From positions 1,860,001 through 1,924,000 of the forward strand of contig NZ_WUBI01000001.1 of the NCBI RefSeq assembly GCF_009807035.1: a stretch of DNA of 64,000 nt. Reading direction: 5' to 3'. The translations under genes were made by a program, and so were the position numbers. This document shows positions 34,237 to 42,106 of the stretch, one piece after another. Under the pieces are notes generated by a model that searched no databases, was not told the DNA's origin, and saw nothing but the letters and a program-made list of their open reading frames with translations. How positions within the stretch are numbered: the first letter of the stretch is position 1; each line of letters opens with the position of its first letter. This DNA is from Paenibacillus dendrobii (GTDB lineage: Bacteria; Bacillota; Bacilli; Paenibacillales; Paenibacillaceae).

Positions 34237-35091
34237 ATGAATCGCGATACCCGTTTACAGGCACTTTCGGCGTTCCTGACATCCCAGCGCGCCAAGATCC
34301 AGCCGGAATCGGTTGGCCTGCCACCCGGAGGACGCAGACGGACGCCAGGCTTGCGCAGAGAAGAAGTAGCCCAGCTCGCAGGCGTCAGCAGCACTTGGTA
34401 TACATGGCTGGAACAAGGGCGAGATATCAACGTCTCCTCCTCCGTGCTTGACTGCATCGCCTCCGCGCTGCAGCTGACCGCCGATGAACGGAAATACTTA
34501 TTCTCGCTTGCCATGGAGACGCCTTCTAGCGCTGGCCTTATTCAGCAGGAAGAGCCCAAGATCAGCGCGTCGCTGCAAAAAATGGTGGACGAGCTTCACT
34601 TCTGTCCAACAATCATTTCCGACCGCCACTGTCAGATCGTAGGCTGGAACCAAGCAGCATCCCATGTATTTCTTGAATTCGACCGGATTCCCGTTGAACA
34701 GCGGAATATGATCCAGCTCCTTTTTACCCGCAAGGAATTCCGTCGATTGGCTGTCAATTGGGAACATTTCGTCATGGGTTTCCTGTCCATCTTCCGTTCC
34801 TATTACGGTCAGTATGTGGAGGATGCGTGGTATGAACAATTTTTACGGGAGATGGAACAAGTGGACCCCGAATTTCTGCCCTTATGGAAGCATAGCCAGG
34901 TCAGCAGCGCCCCCGAGGTCGTGATCGAATTCCGCCATGCTAAAATGGGCAAAATGCTCTTTGATCTCACTTCATTGCAGGTTCAGGGCAGCGCCGATCT
35001 CCGCTGCAGTGTCTATACGCCGGCCGCCGGCTCATCGACGGAAGCGAAACTCAGAAGGCTGATGAATAAAACGGCTGATTTCTTAAACTGA
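34237..35091 (+). CDS. MmyB-family helix-turn-helix transcriptional regulator
   Basis: A 284-residue regulator. The N-terminal XRE-type helix-turn-helix is RRTPGLRREEVAQLAGVSSTWYTWLEQGRDINVSSSVLDCIASAL, with the family RTPGLRREEVA motif. The C-terminal MmyB-like ligand domain (about 100-280) has the family pattern WNQAASHVFLEFDRIPVEQRNMI and MGFLSIFRSYYG. A member of this family was crystallised with a bound ligand modelled as a fatty acid; ligand specificity here is inference. ATG 34237 follows AAAGGGAG by 8 nt. It is divergent from the fabF paralogue. Confidence 0.88.
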   Translation: MNRDTRLQALSAFLTSQRAKIQPESVGLPPGGRRRTPGLRREEVAQLAGVSSTWYTWLEQGRDINVSSSVLDCIASALQLTADERKYLFSLAMETPSSAGLIQQEEPKISASLQKMVDELHFCPTIISDRHCQIVGWNQAASHVFLEFDRIPVEQRNMIQLLFTRKEFRRLAVNWEHFVMGFLSIFRSYYGQYVEDAWYEQFLREMEQVDPEFLPLWKHSQVSSAPEVVIEFRHAKMGKMLFDLTSLQVQGSADLRCSVYTPAAGSSTEAKLRRLMNKTADFLN

Positions 35092-35107
35092 TGGGGGATG
35101 ATATACC

Positions 35108-35407
35108 ATGGCTTTCGGCATAAACCGTGAAGAGCTTAACCAGTGGAAAAAGGCGGTCAGCCGGGGAGAGATATCCTTTTTGACCCATTACTGGCTGGAT
35201 CCGCGTTTTCCCGGCATAACGACCGTAACCAAGGTTGGATGCTCGGATCTGGACCGCCTCAGGATATGGTGCGAGCAGCATGATCTGCCCGCCCGTTATA
35301 TTCACAACCGCAATCCTTTTCCCCATTTCGATCTTATTGGACCACGTCAGAAGGAGATTTTGGCAGGAGAGGGGCATTGGGATCAGATCCATCGCTTCAA
35401 GCTCTAA
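35108..35407 (+). CDS. Conserved hypothetical protein (about 99 residues)
   Basis: A small soluble protein beginning MAFGINREELNQWKKAVSRGEISFLTHYWLDPRFPG and ending in HFDLIGPRQKEILAGEGHWDQIHRF. It looks like a conserved Bacillales family resembling B. subtilis YneQ, but I am not certain of that name. There are no membrane segments. It has GGGGGATGAT just upstream and lies 16 nt after the MmyB regulator, so the two are probably co-transcribed. The function is unknown. Confidence 0.75.
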   Translation: MAFGINREELNQWKKAVSRGEISFLTHYWLDPRFPGITTVTKVGCSDLDRLRIWCEQHDLPARYIHNRNPFPHFDLIGPRQKEILAGEGHWDQIHRFKL

Positions 35408-35423
35408 CCTCAAACCGATATAC

Positions 35424-35468
35424 AAAAAACAGCCCGTTCATCCGCGTGCAGCGGGTGACAGGGCTGTT
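35424..35468 (-). terminator. Terminator between the MarR gene and the 99-residue protein gene
   Basis: AACAGCCC (35428-35435) pairs with GGGCTGTT (35461-35468), with an extended inner stem. The minus strand has a clear U tract; the plus strand is weaker. Confidence 0.85.
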
Positions 35469-35502
35469 CTTCGTACATTAACATATTCAGAAATATAAAG
35501 CT

Positions 35503-35970
35503 TTACACGATGGGACCGGTCTTGAAGCTTTCTTCGGCAGAAAGGCCCAGCTTCTTCAGCAGTTCTACAGCTTGACGCTTTTCCTCCATATCGAGGCCTT
35601 CAACGGCATGAGCCAGCACCTGCTGATGATGCGGAAAAATCCCCTCGAAAAAGGCCTTTCCTTCATCAGTCAAATCCGCAAAAATCACGCGGCGGTCATC
35701 GGGCGACGCCTTGCGGACAAGCAGATTCTTTTTCTGAAGCTTATCGGCTACATAAGTGATGTTTCCACTGGAGATCAGTACTTTTTCCCCAATCTTTTGC
35801 AAAGGCTGGGGGCCTTTATGGTACAGCAGATCCAGAACGCCGAACTCGGTGGTATTCAGGCCATGACTCTGAATATCGCGGGTGGAGTGGGCCACTACCG
35901 AGTTATACGCACGTGCGAGCACAATAAATAATTCCAGGGACATTTCGTCATTGTTTGATTTGTCTGCCAT
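35503..35970 (-). CDS. MarR family transcriptional regulator
   Basis: A 155-residue winged-helix regulator. The recognition region (LQKIGEKVLISSGNITYVADKLQKKNLLVRKASPDDRRVIFADLTDEGKAFF) carries the MarR wing signature DDRR and the following LTxEG. Such proteins respond to phenolics, peroxides or other small molecules, sensed directly. ATG 35970 follows GGAGG by 8 nt; an upstream extension to 36036 lacks a ribosome binding site. No obvious co-regulated neighbour is present on the same strand. Confidence 0.92.
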   Translation of the reverse strand: MADKSNNDEMSLELFIVLARAYNSVVAHSTRDIQSHGLNTTEFGVLDLLYHKGPQPLQKIGEKVLISSGNITYVADKLQKKNLLVRKASPDDRRVIFADLTDEGKAFFEGIFPHHQQVLAHAVEGLDMEEKRQAVELLKKLGLSAEESFKTGPIV

Positions 35971-36092
35971 ACAAGAAACCTCCAAACGTACTATCTTAAT
36001 GCAAAGATAATCGAAACCTGCCGGATTGTCAATCATCTCTTATGTTATAAACACCTGAAAAAGGTTTTTGTATCGCATGCGCCCTAATATTC

Positions 36093-36761
36093 TTACGGCT
36101 CTATAACGGTCACCGTGCCATCGCTGTGCCCAATGACGGCTCTTGCGGCAAGCCCGAGAAAAAGACCGTTGTCCACAACGCCCGGCAAGGCCAATAGCGT
36201 TTGGTGAAGCTCCTTCGGGTTCTCAATGACGCCGAAACGGCAGTCGGCGATGTAGTTGCCGTTGTCCGTTACGTAGATATGCTCATCTTCCGTTCTCAGC
36301 ATGGGTTTTGCGCCCATCTCCTGCAACGAGGCCATCGTCCATTCATTCGCAAAAGGAACAATCTCAACCGGAAGCGGAAAGCTGCCAAGCTTGTCCACCA
36401 GCTTGCTTTCATCCGCAATGATGATCAGTTCCTTGCTGTGATAGGCAACAATCTTCTCTCGCAGCAATGCGCCACCGCCGCCTTTGATCAGGTGCAGCCC
36501 GCGGTCCAGTTCATCAGCGCCATCGATGGTAAGATCAAGACCGTCGATCCGATCAAAAGGAATCAGGGGAATCCCCTGCTCAAGCGCCAACTTTTCCGAC
36601 GCCTTCGAGGTTGCCACAGCCTGTACGGACAGCCCCTCCTTGACCCGTTCACCTAATTTCTTGATTGCCCAATAGGCCGTCGAACCTGTTCCAAGACCGA
36701 TACGCATGCCGTCTTTGACATATTCCACCGCTTTTTCTGCGGCTAATTGTTTCAAGTTCAT
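36093..36761 (-). CDS. rpiA: Ribose-5-phosphate isomerase A
   Basis: RpiA interconverts ribose-5-phosphate and ribulose-5-phosphate in the pentose phosphate pathway. GLGTGSTA (about 22-29), DGADELD (about 79-85, with catalytic Asp) and KGGGGALLREKIVA (with catalytic Lys and Glu) are all in place. The 222-residue length is typical. ATG 36761 lies behind GAGGAG and AAGAGG. It is monocistronic. Confidence 0.97.
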   Translation of the reverse strand: MNLKQLAAEKAVEYVKDGMRIGLGTGSTAYWAIKKLGERVKEGLSVQAVATSKASEKLALEQGIPLIPFDRIDGLDLTIDGADELDRGLHLIKGGGGALLREKIVAYHSKELIIIADESKLVDKLGSFPLPVEIVPFANEWTMASLQEMGAKPMLRTEDEHIYVTDNGNYIADCRFGVIENPKELHQTLLALPGVVDNGLFLGLAARAVIGHSDGTVTVIEP

Positions 36762-36874
36762 CCTCTTCCACGCTCCTCAAATGAGATTAGATTCAACCAT
36801 ATGTGACAATTATGGATCTTGCCTGCAACCTGCTATAATCAGACATAAGATGACAACACCTGGAGGAATTAAAC

Positions 36875-37072
36875 ATGAGAACCGAAAATCAGATCAAATC
36901 CAAAATCAATGAACTTGCCTTGCAGAAAAAATCACTGGTCAGCCGCCTGGAAGTTGCCCGTCCGGAGAGTATGGTGCATGATTCTCTGACGGCCCAGCTG
37001 CTTCGGCTTGAAGACATGATCAGCATGCTCGAATGGGTAATGAATGATCCAAGCGGCAGCTATCATCTGTAA
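36875..37072 (+). CDS. Small coiled-coil-like hypothetical protein
   Basis: A 65-residue, mainly helical charged protein (MRTENQIKSKINELALQKKSLVSRLEVARPESMVHDSLTAQLLRLEDMISMLEWVMNDPSG). Its heptad-like spacing of Leu and Ile fits a short coiled coil. ATG 36875 follows GGAGG by 8 nt, a strong site, so it is real. There is no known function. It is monocistronic, divergent from rpiA. Confidence 0.75.
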   Translation: MRTENQIKSKINELALQKKSLVSRLEVARPESMVHDSLTAQLLRLEDMISMLEWVMNDPSGSYHL

Positions 37073-37166
37073 TGGACAATTAATCGCGTGTTTCTTAGGA
37101 GTCACGTTGGACTAAACCGTTACTGTCCGATTCGGCAACGGCAGACATCATGAACGGGTTCCCTCT

Positions 37167-37595
37167 TTAGCTTTGTGACCGTTGCAATCTCTGTCCAAGT
37201 CGATCCAGCGCTTTGCCTTCTTCTTCATTTCTGACAGCTTCGGAGTAGGTCAAAACCTCGATAACCGATCCCTGATCTGCATACTCGGAACAGGTATGCT
37301 CCATAATTTGTACTGCATGCTCCAGCTTCAGCTCGCTCATCGTTCCGTTCATCCGGCACAAGCTGACGCGCACCGTCCCCTGCAGCTCCTGATAAGCCGC
37401 TTCGATCAGAGGAGTCACGTTAACGCTCGTCTCTGTTTCAGACTGGCGTGTAACCTGAACGGTATAAGAGGACACGGCGGGAATCGCGCCTTTGGTTTTC
37501 CGCTGTTCCGCGATAATTCTCGAATTTCTCCAGGCAAGTATACCGGCGGCTGCTAGAATCAATACCCCCAAAACATATCCGATATAAACAATCAA
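37167..37595 (-). CDS. Membrane-anchored hypothetical protein
   Basis: A 142-residue protein with an N-terminal membrane helix (about 3-22, VYIGYVLGVLILAAAGILAW) and a soluble outer or inner part of about 110 residues with no family I recognise. TTG 37595 follows GAGGGTGAAGAG and is the only well-spaced start. It lies downstream of the GNAT gene at 37647-38171 on the same strand with a 51-nt gap. Confidence 0.7.
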   Translation of the reverse strand: MIVYIGYVLGVLILAAAGILAWRNSRIIAEQRKTKGAIPAVSSYTVQVTRQSETETSVNVTPLIEAAYQELQGTVRVSLCRMNGTMSELKLEHAVQIMEHTCSEYADQGSVIEVLTYSEAVRNEEEGKALDRLGQRLQRSQS

Positions 37596-37646
37596 CTCTT
37601 CACCCTCATCCTATTCATTGGTATATCTCAAATGATATGAGCGTCA

Positions 37647-38171
37647 TTACAGCTTTTTAAGCATATGAATGTCTTCCGGTTCCAACCGGAACAGCTCTTC
37701 GTCGACCTGGTCCGTGATTTCCCCACCGCCGGCCATATAGAAGTTAACCGCTGATTCCGTTTCAGTGGAAGATATGTACAAGTAAGATGCTCCTCGCTCT
37801 TTAGCTTCCCTGCTGAGCTCTTCCATGATACGGGACCCAATGCCTTGTCTGCGGTAAGAACGGCTCACATACATTAAATCCACTTGCAGCCGATCGAGGT
37901 TTTCGCCCCGAAACTGGTGCCCCAGAACGCCAAAGCCGGCAAGCGTATCTCCGTCAAAGGCACCGTAAGCAATACCGCCGCCACGAAGCATTTTCGAAAA
38001 ACGCTCCATCATTTCTGCCGTTTGCGCTTCATTCCATGTCGGGCATTCATGTCCGGAGGCAATATCCTGAAGCCTGCCGTCCTGCATTGCATAGATTTTG
38101 CCGATGGTTTCCGATCTGTCGATTTGCCGGATCAGCTCCGTCTCATGAATCTGCATCTGTCTTATTACCAT
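37647..38171 (-). CDS. GNAT family N-acetyltransferase
   Basis: A 174-residue acetyltransferase. Motif A is VDLMYVSRSYRRQGIGSRIMEELSREA, with the R-x-x-G-I-G acetyl-CoA loop, and motif B is LYISSTETESAVNFYMAGGGEIT. The substrate is unknown. ATG 38171 follows GGAGG by 10 nt. It could form an operon with the membrane protein gene downstream. Confidence 0.85.
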   Translation of the reverse strand: MVIRQMQIHETELIRQIDRSETIGKIYAMQDGRLQDIASGHECPTWNEAQTAEMMERFSKMLRGGGIAYGAFDGDTLAGFGVLGHQFRGENLDRLQVDLMYVSRSYRRQGIGSRIMEELSREAKERGASYLYISSTETESAVNFYMAGGGEITDQVDEELFRLEPEDIHMLKKL

Positions 38172-38287
38172 TGAATGCTTTCCTCCGTTATTTATTTGCT
38201 AATTAGTCCCCTCAGATTACCTCATATTGGAAATATAGTCATCCCTTTTTTAAATGCGACACGACTCCTTTTCTTTTTTTCCATTAT

Positions 38288-38326
38288 ACAAAAAAAACAG
38301 CCTCCGGCTAAAGCAGCCGAGGCTAA
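38288..38326 (-). terminator. Terminator of the EamA transporter gene
   Basis: AGCCTCGGCT pairs with AGCCGGAGGCT (38324-38315 with 38309-38299, one bulge) and is followed by eight T residues on the minus strand. Confidence 0.85.
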
Positions 38327-38396
38327 TCATATAAAGAGAAGTCTACATGTGTTCATTACCCCGTGCCGTAAGGCTCAATCTGTATTCCTGAACAAA

Positions 38397-39314
38397 CTAG
38401 AGATTCACACCCGTTTCCGAGGGTTCGTAGGCCGGGGTTCGTTTTTTTCGGGAAATCCGAATTTGAGGCACGGCTATGCCAATGAATATAAGCAGGATTC
38501 CAAGCCACTGCAGCGTACTCACATGCTCATGGACCAGAAGTACGGATGCTACAACGGCAGCAGGGAGTTCAGCGGCCCCGAGTATAGCTCCCGTACCCGA
38601 TCCTACCTTCGGCATGCCGATTGCAAAGAATAAGACCGGGATCAGAATTCCGAGAAGGCCAAGGATAAGACCGTACTTCCACAGCCCTTCACCAATTGCG
38701 CCATTCCACAGGAAGGAGGGTGAGAACACGGACAGTACGATGATGCCTGAAGCCGTCGTCATAAAAAAACTCTTATTCAGTACAGGCACGCTCGTTCCGA
38801 CACGCCCGCTGACAAACATGTAGAGCGCAAAGGTAAATGCGGACAAAAGGCCGTAGACTACGCCCTTCATATCCAGCGGTCCCGCGCTTTCGCCAACAAC
38901 GCCTCCGGCAAGCAAAGTTCCTAAAATCAGGATCACAATGGAGATGATTTTGCTGCGGCTCGGAACGCGCCGGTCCGCGGCCGCTTCCATGAGAACCCCG
39001 ATCCAGGTGAATTGGAACAGCAGAACCACGGCGATCGAAGCGGGCAGACGTTCAACGGCCTTTCCGTAAAACACGGATGTACCGCTCATGGTAATTCCCA
39101 CGGCCATCAGTGCCAGCCACTGCTTGGCCGATACTTTTTTCCGCGAAAACAGCAGCATCAACACAAGCAGCATGAGCCAACCGAATACGTACTGGCCTCC
39201 GAGCATTTGGTTTACCGTAAAGCCTTCCTTCATGCCAACCTTCATGATCGAGGACAGCACGCCATAACTGCATGCGCCCAGCAATATAAGCAGAGAGTAT
39301 TTCAATTTGTTCAT
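38397..39314 (-). CDS. EamA/DMT family transporter
   Basis: A 305-residue drug/metabolite transporter with ten predicted membrane helices in two EamA repeats (for example YSLLILLGACSYGVLSSIMKVG and VVYGLLSAFTFALYMFVSGRVG). EamA proteins export metabolites, amino acids or toxic compounds. ATG 39314 follows GGAGG by 7 nt. It has a 170-nt leader with a terminator 36 nt before the start, so it is probably regulated by transcription attenuation. Substrate unknown. Confidence 0.88.
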   Translation of the reverse strand: MNKLKYSLLILLGACSYGVLSSIMKVGMKEGFTVNQMLGGQYVFGWLMLLVLMLLFSRKKVSAKQWLALMAVGITMSGTSVFYGKAVERLPASIAVVLLFQFTWIGVLMEAAADRRVPSRSKIISIVILILGTLLAGGVVGESAGPLDMKGVVYGLLSAFTFALYMFVSGRVGTSVPVLNKSFFMTTASGIIVLSVFSPSFLWNGAIGEGLWKYGLILGLLGILIPVLFFAIGMPKVGSGTGAILGAAELPAAVVASVLLVHEHVSTLQWLGILLIFIGIAVPQIRISRKKRTPAYEPSETGVNL

Positions 39315-39350
39315 GTAATTTCCTCCTGGTGCCCATGTTACGCAACAACC

Positions 39351-39380
39351 AAAAGCCCCCTGTCTATTAGGACAGGGGGC
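39351..39380 (-). terminator. Leader terminator of the EamA gene
   Basis: The 10-bp GC stem GCCCCCTGTC/GACAGGGGGC (39355-39364 with 39371-39380) with a 6-nt loop is followed by TTTT on the minus strand. It lies inside the EamA leader, upstream of the start codon. Confidence 0.85.
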
Positions 39381-39486
39381 GAACGAAACCGATGGCTTTA
39401 GCCTTCGTTAAAATTTCGCCACTCACGAACGAATCGGAGTTTAAACACAGGTGCTGCAATTCGTGATGTTAGTTTGAGCCTTTCGA
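39381..39486 (-). promoter_or_regulatory. Putative regulatory leader RNA of the EamA gene
   Basis: About 110 nt of structured leader lie between promoter and terminator. GGCGAA pairs with TTCGCC, whose last bases overlap the terminator's left arm, and AACGAA/TTCGTT with inner GGC/GCC lie within. This looks like an antiterminator/terminator switch. I do not recognise it as a known riboswitch class or T-box. Confidence 0.5.
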
Positions 39487-39492
39487 AATGAA

Positions 39493-39521
39493 ATTCTAAA
39501 TCATTCTTCGGCAAGCGTCAA
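39493..39521 (-). promoter_or_regulatory. Sigma-A promoter of the EamA leader
   Basis: TTGACG (39516-39521) and TAGAAT (39493-39498) on the minus strand with 17-bp spacing. Confidence 0.85.
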
Positions 39522-39530
39522 TGAGCTACG

Positions 39531-40103
39531 TTAACAGAATAAAGCAGCGTCCGGCTTAACGTTAGGGCTGCCATTGTCTGCCGCTTCTTGCCAATCTCCG
39601 GTCCTATGAGTCCAGATGCGCTGATTGCGGCTGCCGCGGAAAGGTAGCGACAAATCCCGATGCTGCAGTTCATACCTTCCGTCCACGAGTACATCACAGC
39701 AGGAAAGAAGCTCTCTTTTATGCCGGTCAGGGCTGGTTATAAGCTCTTGCAGCGTGTAGCCTGTGTATGCCCAAATATGTTTCCCTTGCCGTCGCAGCTC
39801 CTTGGCAACCCTGCTCATGCCCTGAGCCTGAAGAAAAGGGTCGCCACCTGACAACGTGATGTCGGTCAACGGGTTGCTTCCGGCTTCGCGCACAATCTCA
39901 CCAATGCTTCGCTTGGTGCCGCTGCGCATGCTCCACGACTGCGGATTATGGCAGCCCGGACATTGATGAGGACACCCCGCGCAGAAAATAACGGTTCGCA
40001 ATCCTTCGCCGTCAACCACGCTGTCATGGATAATATCCATGATCCACACCCCATCCTCCCCGTCATTCCCGGCATGAGTTATGGCTTCGTCCGTCCCATT
40101 CAT
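39531..40103 (-). CDS. nrdG: Anaerobic ribonucleotide reductase-activating protein
   Basis: NrdG is the radical-SAM activase that puts the glycyl radical on NrdD. The cluster motif CAGCPHQCPGCHN gives the CxxxCxxC set, and the SAM-binding LSGGDPFLQ follows. The 190-residue length is usual. I use ATG 40103; GTG 40112 is 1 nt from the ribosome binding site GGAG. It follows nrdD by 14 nt on the same strand and is controlled by the NrdR boxes upstream of nrdD. Confidence 0.95.
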   Translation of the reverse strand: MNGTDEAITHAGNDGEDGVWIMDIIHDSVVDGEGLRTVIFCAGCPHQCPGCHNPQSWSMRSGTKRSIGEIVREAGSNPLTDITLSGGDPFLQAQGMSRVAKELRRQGKHIWAYTGYTLQELITSPDRHKRELLSCCDVLVDGRYELQHRDLSLPFRGSRNQRIWTHRTGDWQEAADNGSPNVKPDAALFC

Positions 40104-40117
40104 CGAATTCACGCTCC

Positions 40118-41980
40118 TTATTTTCCATGCTTGACGCGATCAGCTTCTTCCGCACGTTTGGCCGGGTTCCACTTCTCCATATCTCCGACGAGATAACCGG
40201 TAATACGCCGGATTCGTTCGATCTGCCGATCCGGGCTGCCGCAAACCGGGCAATCCAAGTCGATGATTCCGCTGTATCCGCATGATTTGCAGCGGTCCAC
40301 CGGGTGATTGATTGAACCATAGCCGATCTGGTTCGCAGCCATGCAGCGTACGATCCGGTCAAGTGCCGCCGTGTTGTGAATGACTGATCCGTCAACTTCA
40401 ACGTAGGTGATATGACCTGCATTACACAGCTCATGATAAGGGGCCTCAAGCTCGATTTTTTGCGCCGCAGTTATCGGAAAATGCACCGGAATATGAAAGG
40501 AATTCGTGTAATATTCTCGATCCGTAATGCCGGGGATGGTTCCGAATTGTTCCCGGTCCTTTTTCACGAATTTGCCTGACAATCCCTCCGCAGGCGTAGC
40601 AATTAGGGAGAAATTCAATCCACTCGCCTGCATTTCCCGGTCCATTCGACTACGCATGGCCCGGATGATCTCCAATCCCCGCTGCTGCAGCTCTGAATTC
40701 TGTCCATGATGCTTTCCGTACAAAGCGGTCAGTGATTCCGCGAGACCGATAAAACCGACGCTGAGCGTGCCCTGTTGGAGGACGGAACCCAAATGATCAT
40801 GGGGCTGCAAGTATTCGCCTCCTCTCCAAACCCCTTGGGAGTATAAGAAGCGAAAGTTTCCAGCCTTCCGGCCTGATTGATAACGGAATCGGTCAAGCAG
40901 CTGTTTAACGGCCAAATCCATGGCCTCCTCCAGCAATCGATCGAACTCTCCGGAAGACGAGGACAGCAGTGCCAGTCTGACGAGGTTAATCGTTGTAAAA
41001 GAGAGGTTGCCCCTTCCGATCGCATTCTCCTCCCCGTTCACGTTCCCCATGACGCGGGTTCGGCAGCCCATATAACAGACCTCGCTTTCCCGTGTCCCCT
41101 GATCGTAAATCTGGTTGAACGCAGTATCCAGAAAGGCAAAATTCGGAAACATCCGGCGCGCCGTAGTCTCCAGTGCCAGCTTGTACAAATCATAATTCGG
41201 ATCCTCTGGCTCAAAATTAACGCCTGATTTCACTTTGAAGATCTGAATGGGAAAAATCGGCGTTTCTCCATGTCCCAGTCCCCGCTGTGTAGCAAGCAGC
41301 AGCTGCTTGGTTAGCATCCGGCCGCATACCGATGTGTCTGTCCCGTAATTGATCGAAATAAAGGGGACCTGCCCGCCTCCGCGCGAATGCATGGAATTCG
41401 CATTATGTATAAAAGCCTCACATGCCTGATATACGTCCCGCTCGGTCATTTTCCAGGCCTGTGGTTCAGAATTGAAATCCGCGCTCAGCGGCAACTGCTT
41501 CAGCATTTGCAGCGTTTTTTCGTACGTTTTCCGTACATAAGGCGCAAGATCCGCATCAAACATCGGGAATGCCTGCCCGCCATGCTGCTGGTTCTGATTA
41601 GCCTGCAAAATAATGGACGCCAGCGCCAGCGCACTTTTAATGTCCTGAGGCTCGCGCATATGGCCATGGCCGGTATTGAATCCTCCTTTCAGCAGCTTGC
41701 CAAGCGGGATTTGACAGCAGGTCGTCGTCCCAGCGGCATAGAAATCGAGATCATGGGGATAGAGTATGTTTTGCTCCATCGCCTCCTTGGTTTCGGGTGA
41801 CAGCAAATGTTCGTAAGCATACAATTTTGCGCTCTCGCTTCCGAATTTGCCCATGAGCCCCATGGGCGATTTACCGTCCACATTAGCGTTTTCCTGCAAC
41901 AAATCCATGTTGCCGGCGTGAATCATATCATGAAAGGAATGCCATAGTTGACGTGTCCCGTTTAGCATTAAATTGTCCAT
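40118..41980 (-). CDS. nrdD: Anaerobic ribonucleoside-triphosphate reductase, class III
   Basis: NrdD makes dNTPs without oxygen using a glycyl radical. The C-terminal radical site is RITGYLVGDM (Gly about 595), preceded by the zinc site CKSC...CPVC. The 620-residue protein begins directly in the catalytic barrel, so it lacks an N-terminal ATP-cone (the E. coli enzyme, about 712 residues, has one). Overall activity control by dATP may be absent. ATG 41980 follows AAGGAGG by 7 nt. Two NrdR boxes lie upstream and nrdG follows. The pair indicates at least facultative anaerobic growth. Confidence 0.96.
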   Translation of the reverse strand: MDNLMLNGTRQLWHSFHDMIHAGNMDLLQENANVDGKSPMGLMGKFGSESAKLYAYEHLLSPETKEAMEQNILYPHDLDFYAAGTTTCCQIPLGKLLKGGFNTGHGHMREPQDIKSALALASIILQANQNQQHGGQAFPMFDADLAPYVRKTYEKTLQMLKQLPLSADFNSEPQAWKMTERDVYQACEAFIHNANSMHSRGGGQVPFISINYGTDTSVCGRMLTKQLLLATQRGLGHGETPIFPIQIFKVKSGVNFEPEDPNYDLYKLALETTARRMFPNFAFLDTAFNQIYDQGTRESEVCYMGCRTRVMGNVNGEENAIGRGNLSFTTINLVRLALLSSSSGEFDRLLEEAMDLAVKQLLDRFRYQSGRKAGNFRFLYSQGVWRGGEYLQPHDHLGSVLQQGTLSVGFIGLAESLTALYGKHHGQNSELQQRGLEIIRAMRSRMDREMQASGLNFSLIATPAEGLSGKFVKKDREQFGTIPGITDREYYTNSFHIPVHFPITAAQKIELEAPYHELCNAGHITYVEVDGSVIHNTAALDRIVRCMAANQIGYGSINHPVDRCKSCGYSGIIDLDCPVCGSPDRQIERIRRITGYLVGDMEKWNPAKRAEEADRVKHGK

Positions 41981-42025
41981 CCATTTTCCTCCTTCGGTGT
42001 GATCATGCCGGTATTCCACCACCAG

Positions 42026-42073
42026 GCACTATATATAGTATATTCATTAAATCAAAAGCACTATATATATTGT
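42026..42073 (-). promoter_or_regulatory. Two NrdR boxes upstream of nrdD
   Basis: The 16-bp sequences GCACTATATATAGTAT (42026-42041) and GCACTATATATATTGT (42058-42073) match the NrdR box consensus and have 32 bp between centres, the usual phasing. NrdR is the ATP/dATP-sensing repressor of ribonucleotide reductase genes. Confidence 0.9.
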
Positions 42074-42106
42074 CACAGCCAAAAAAGTGAAGCTTCACCT
42101 ACCGGC

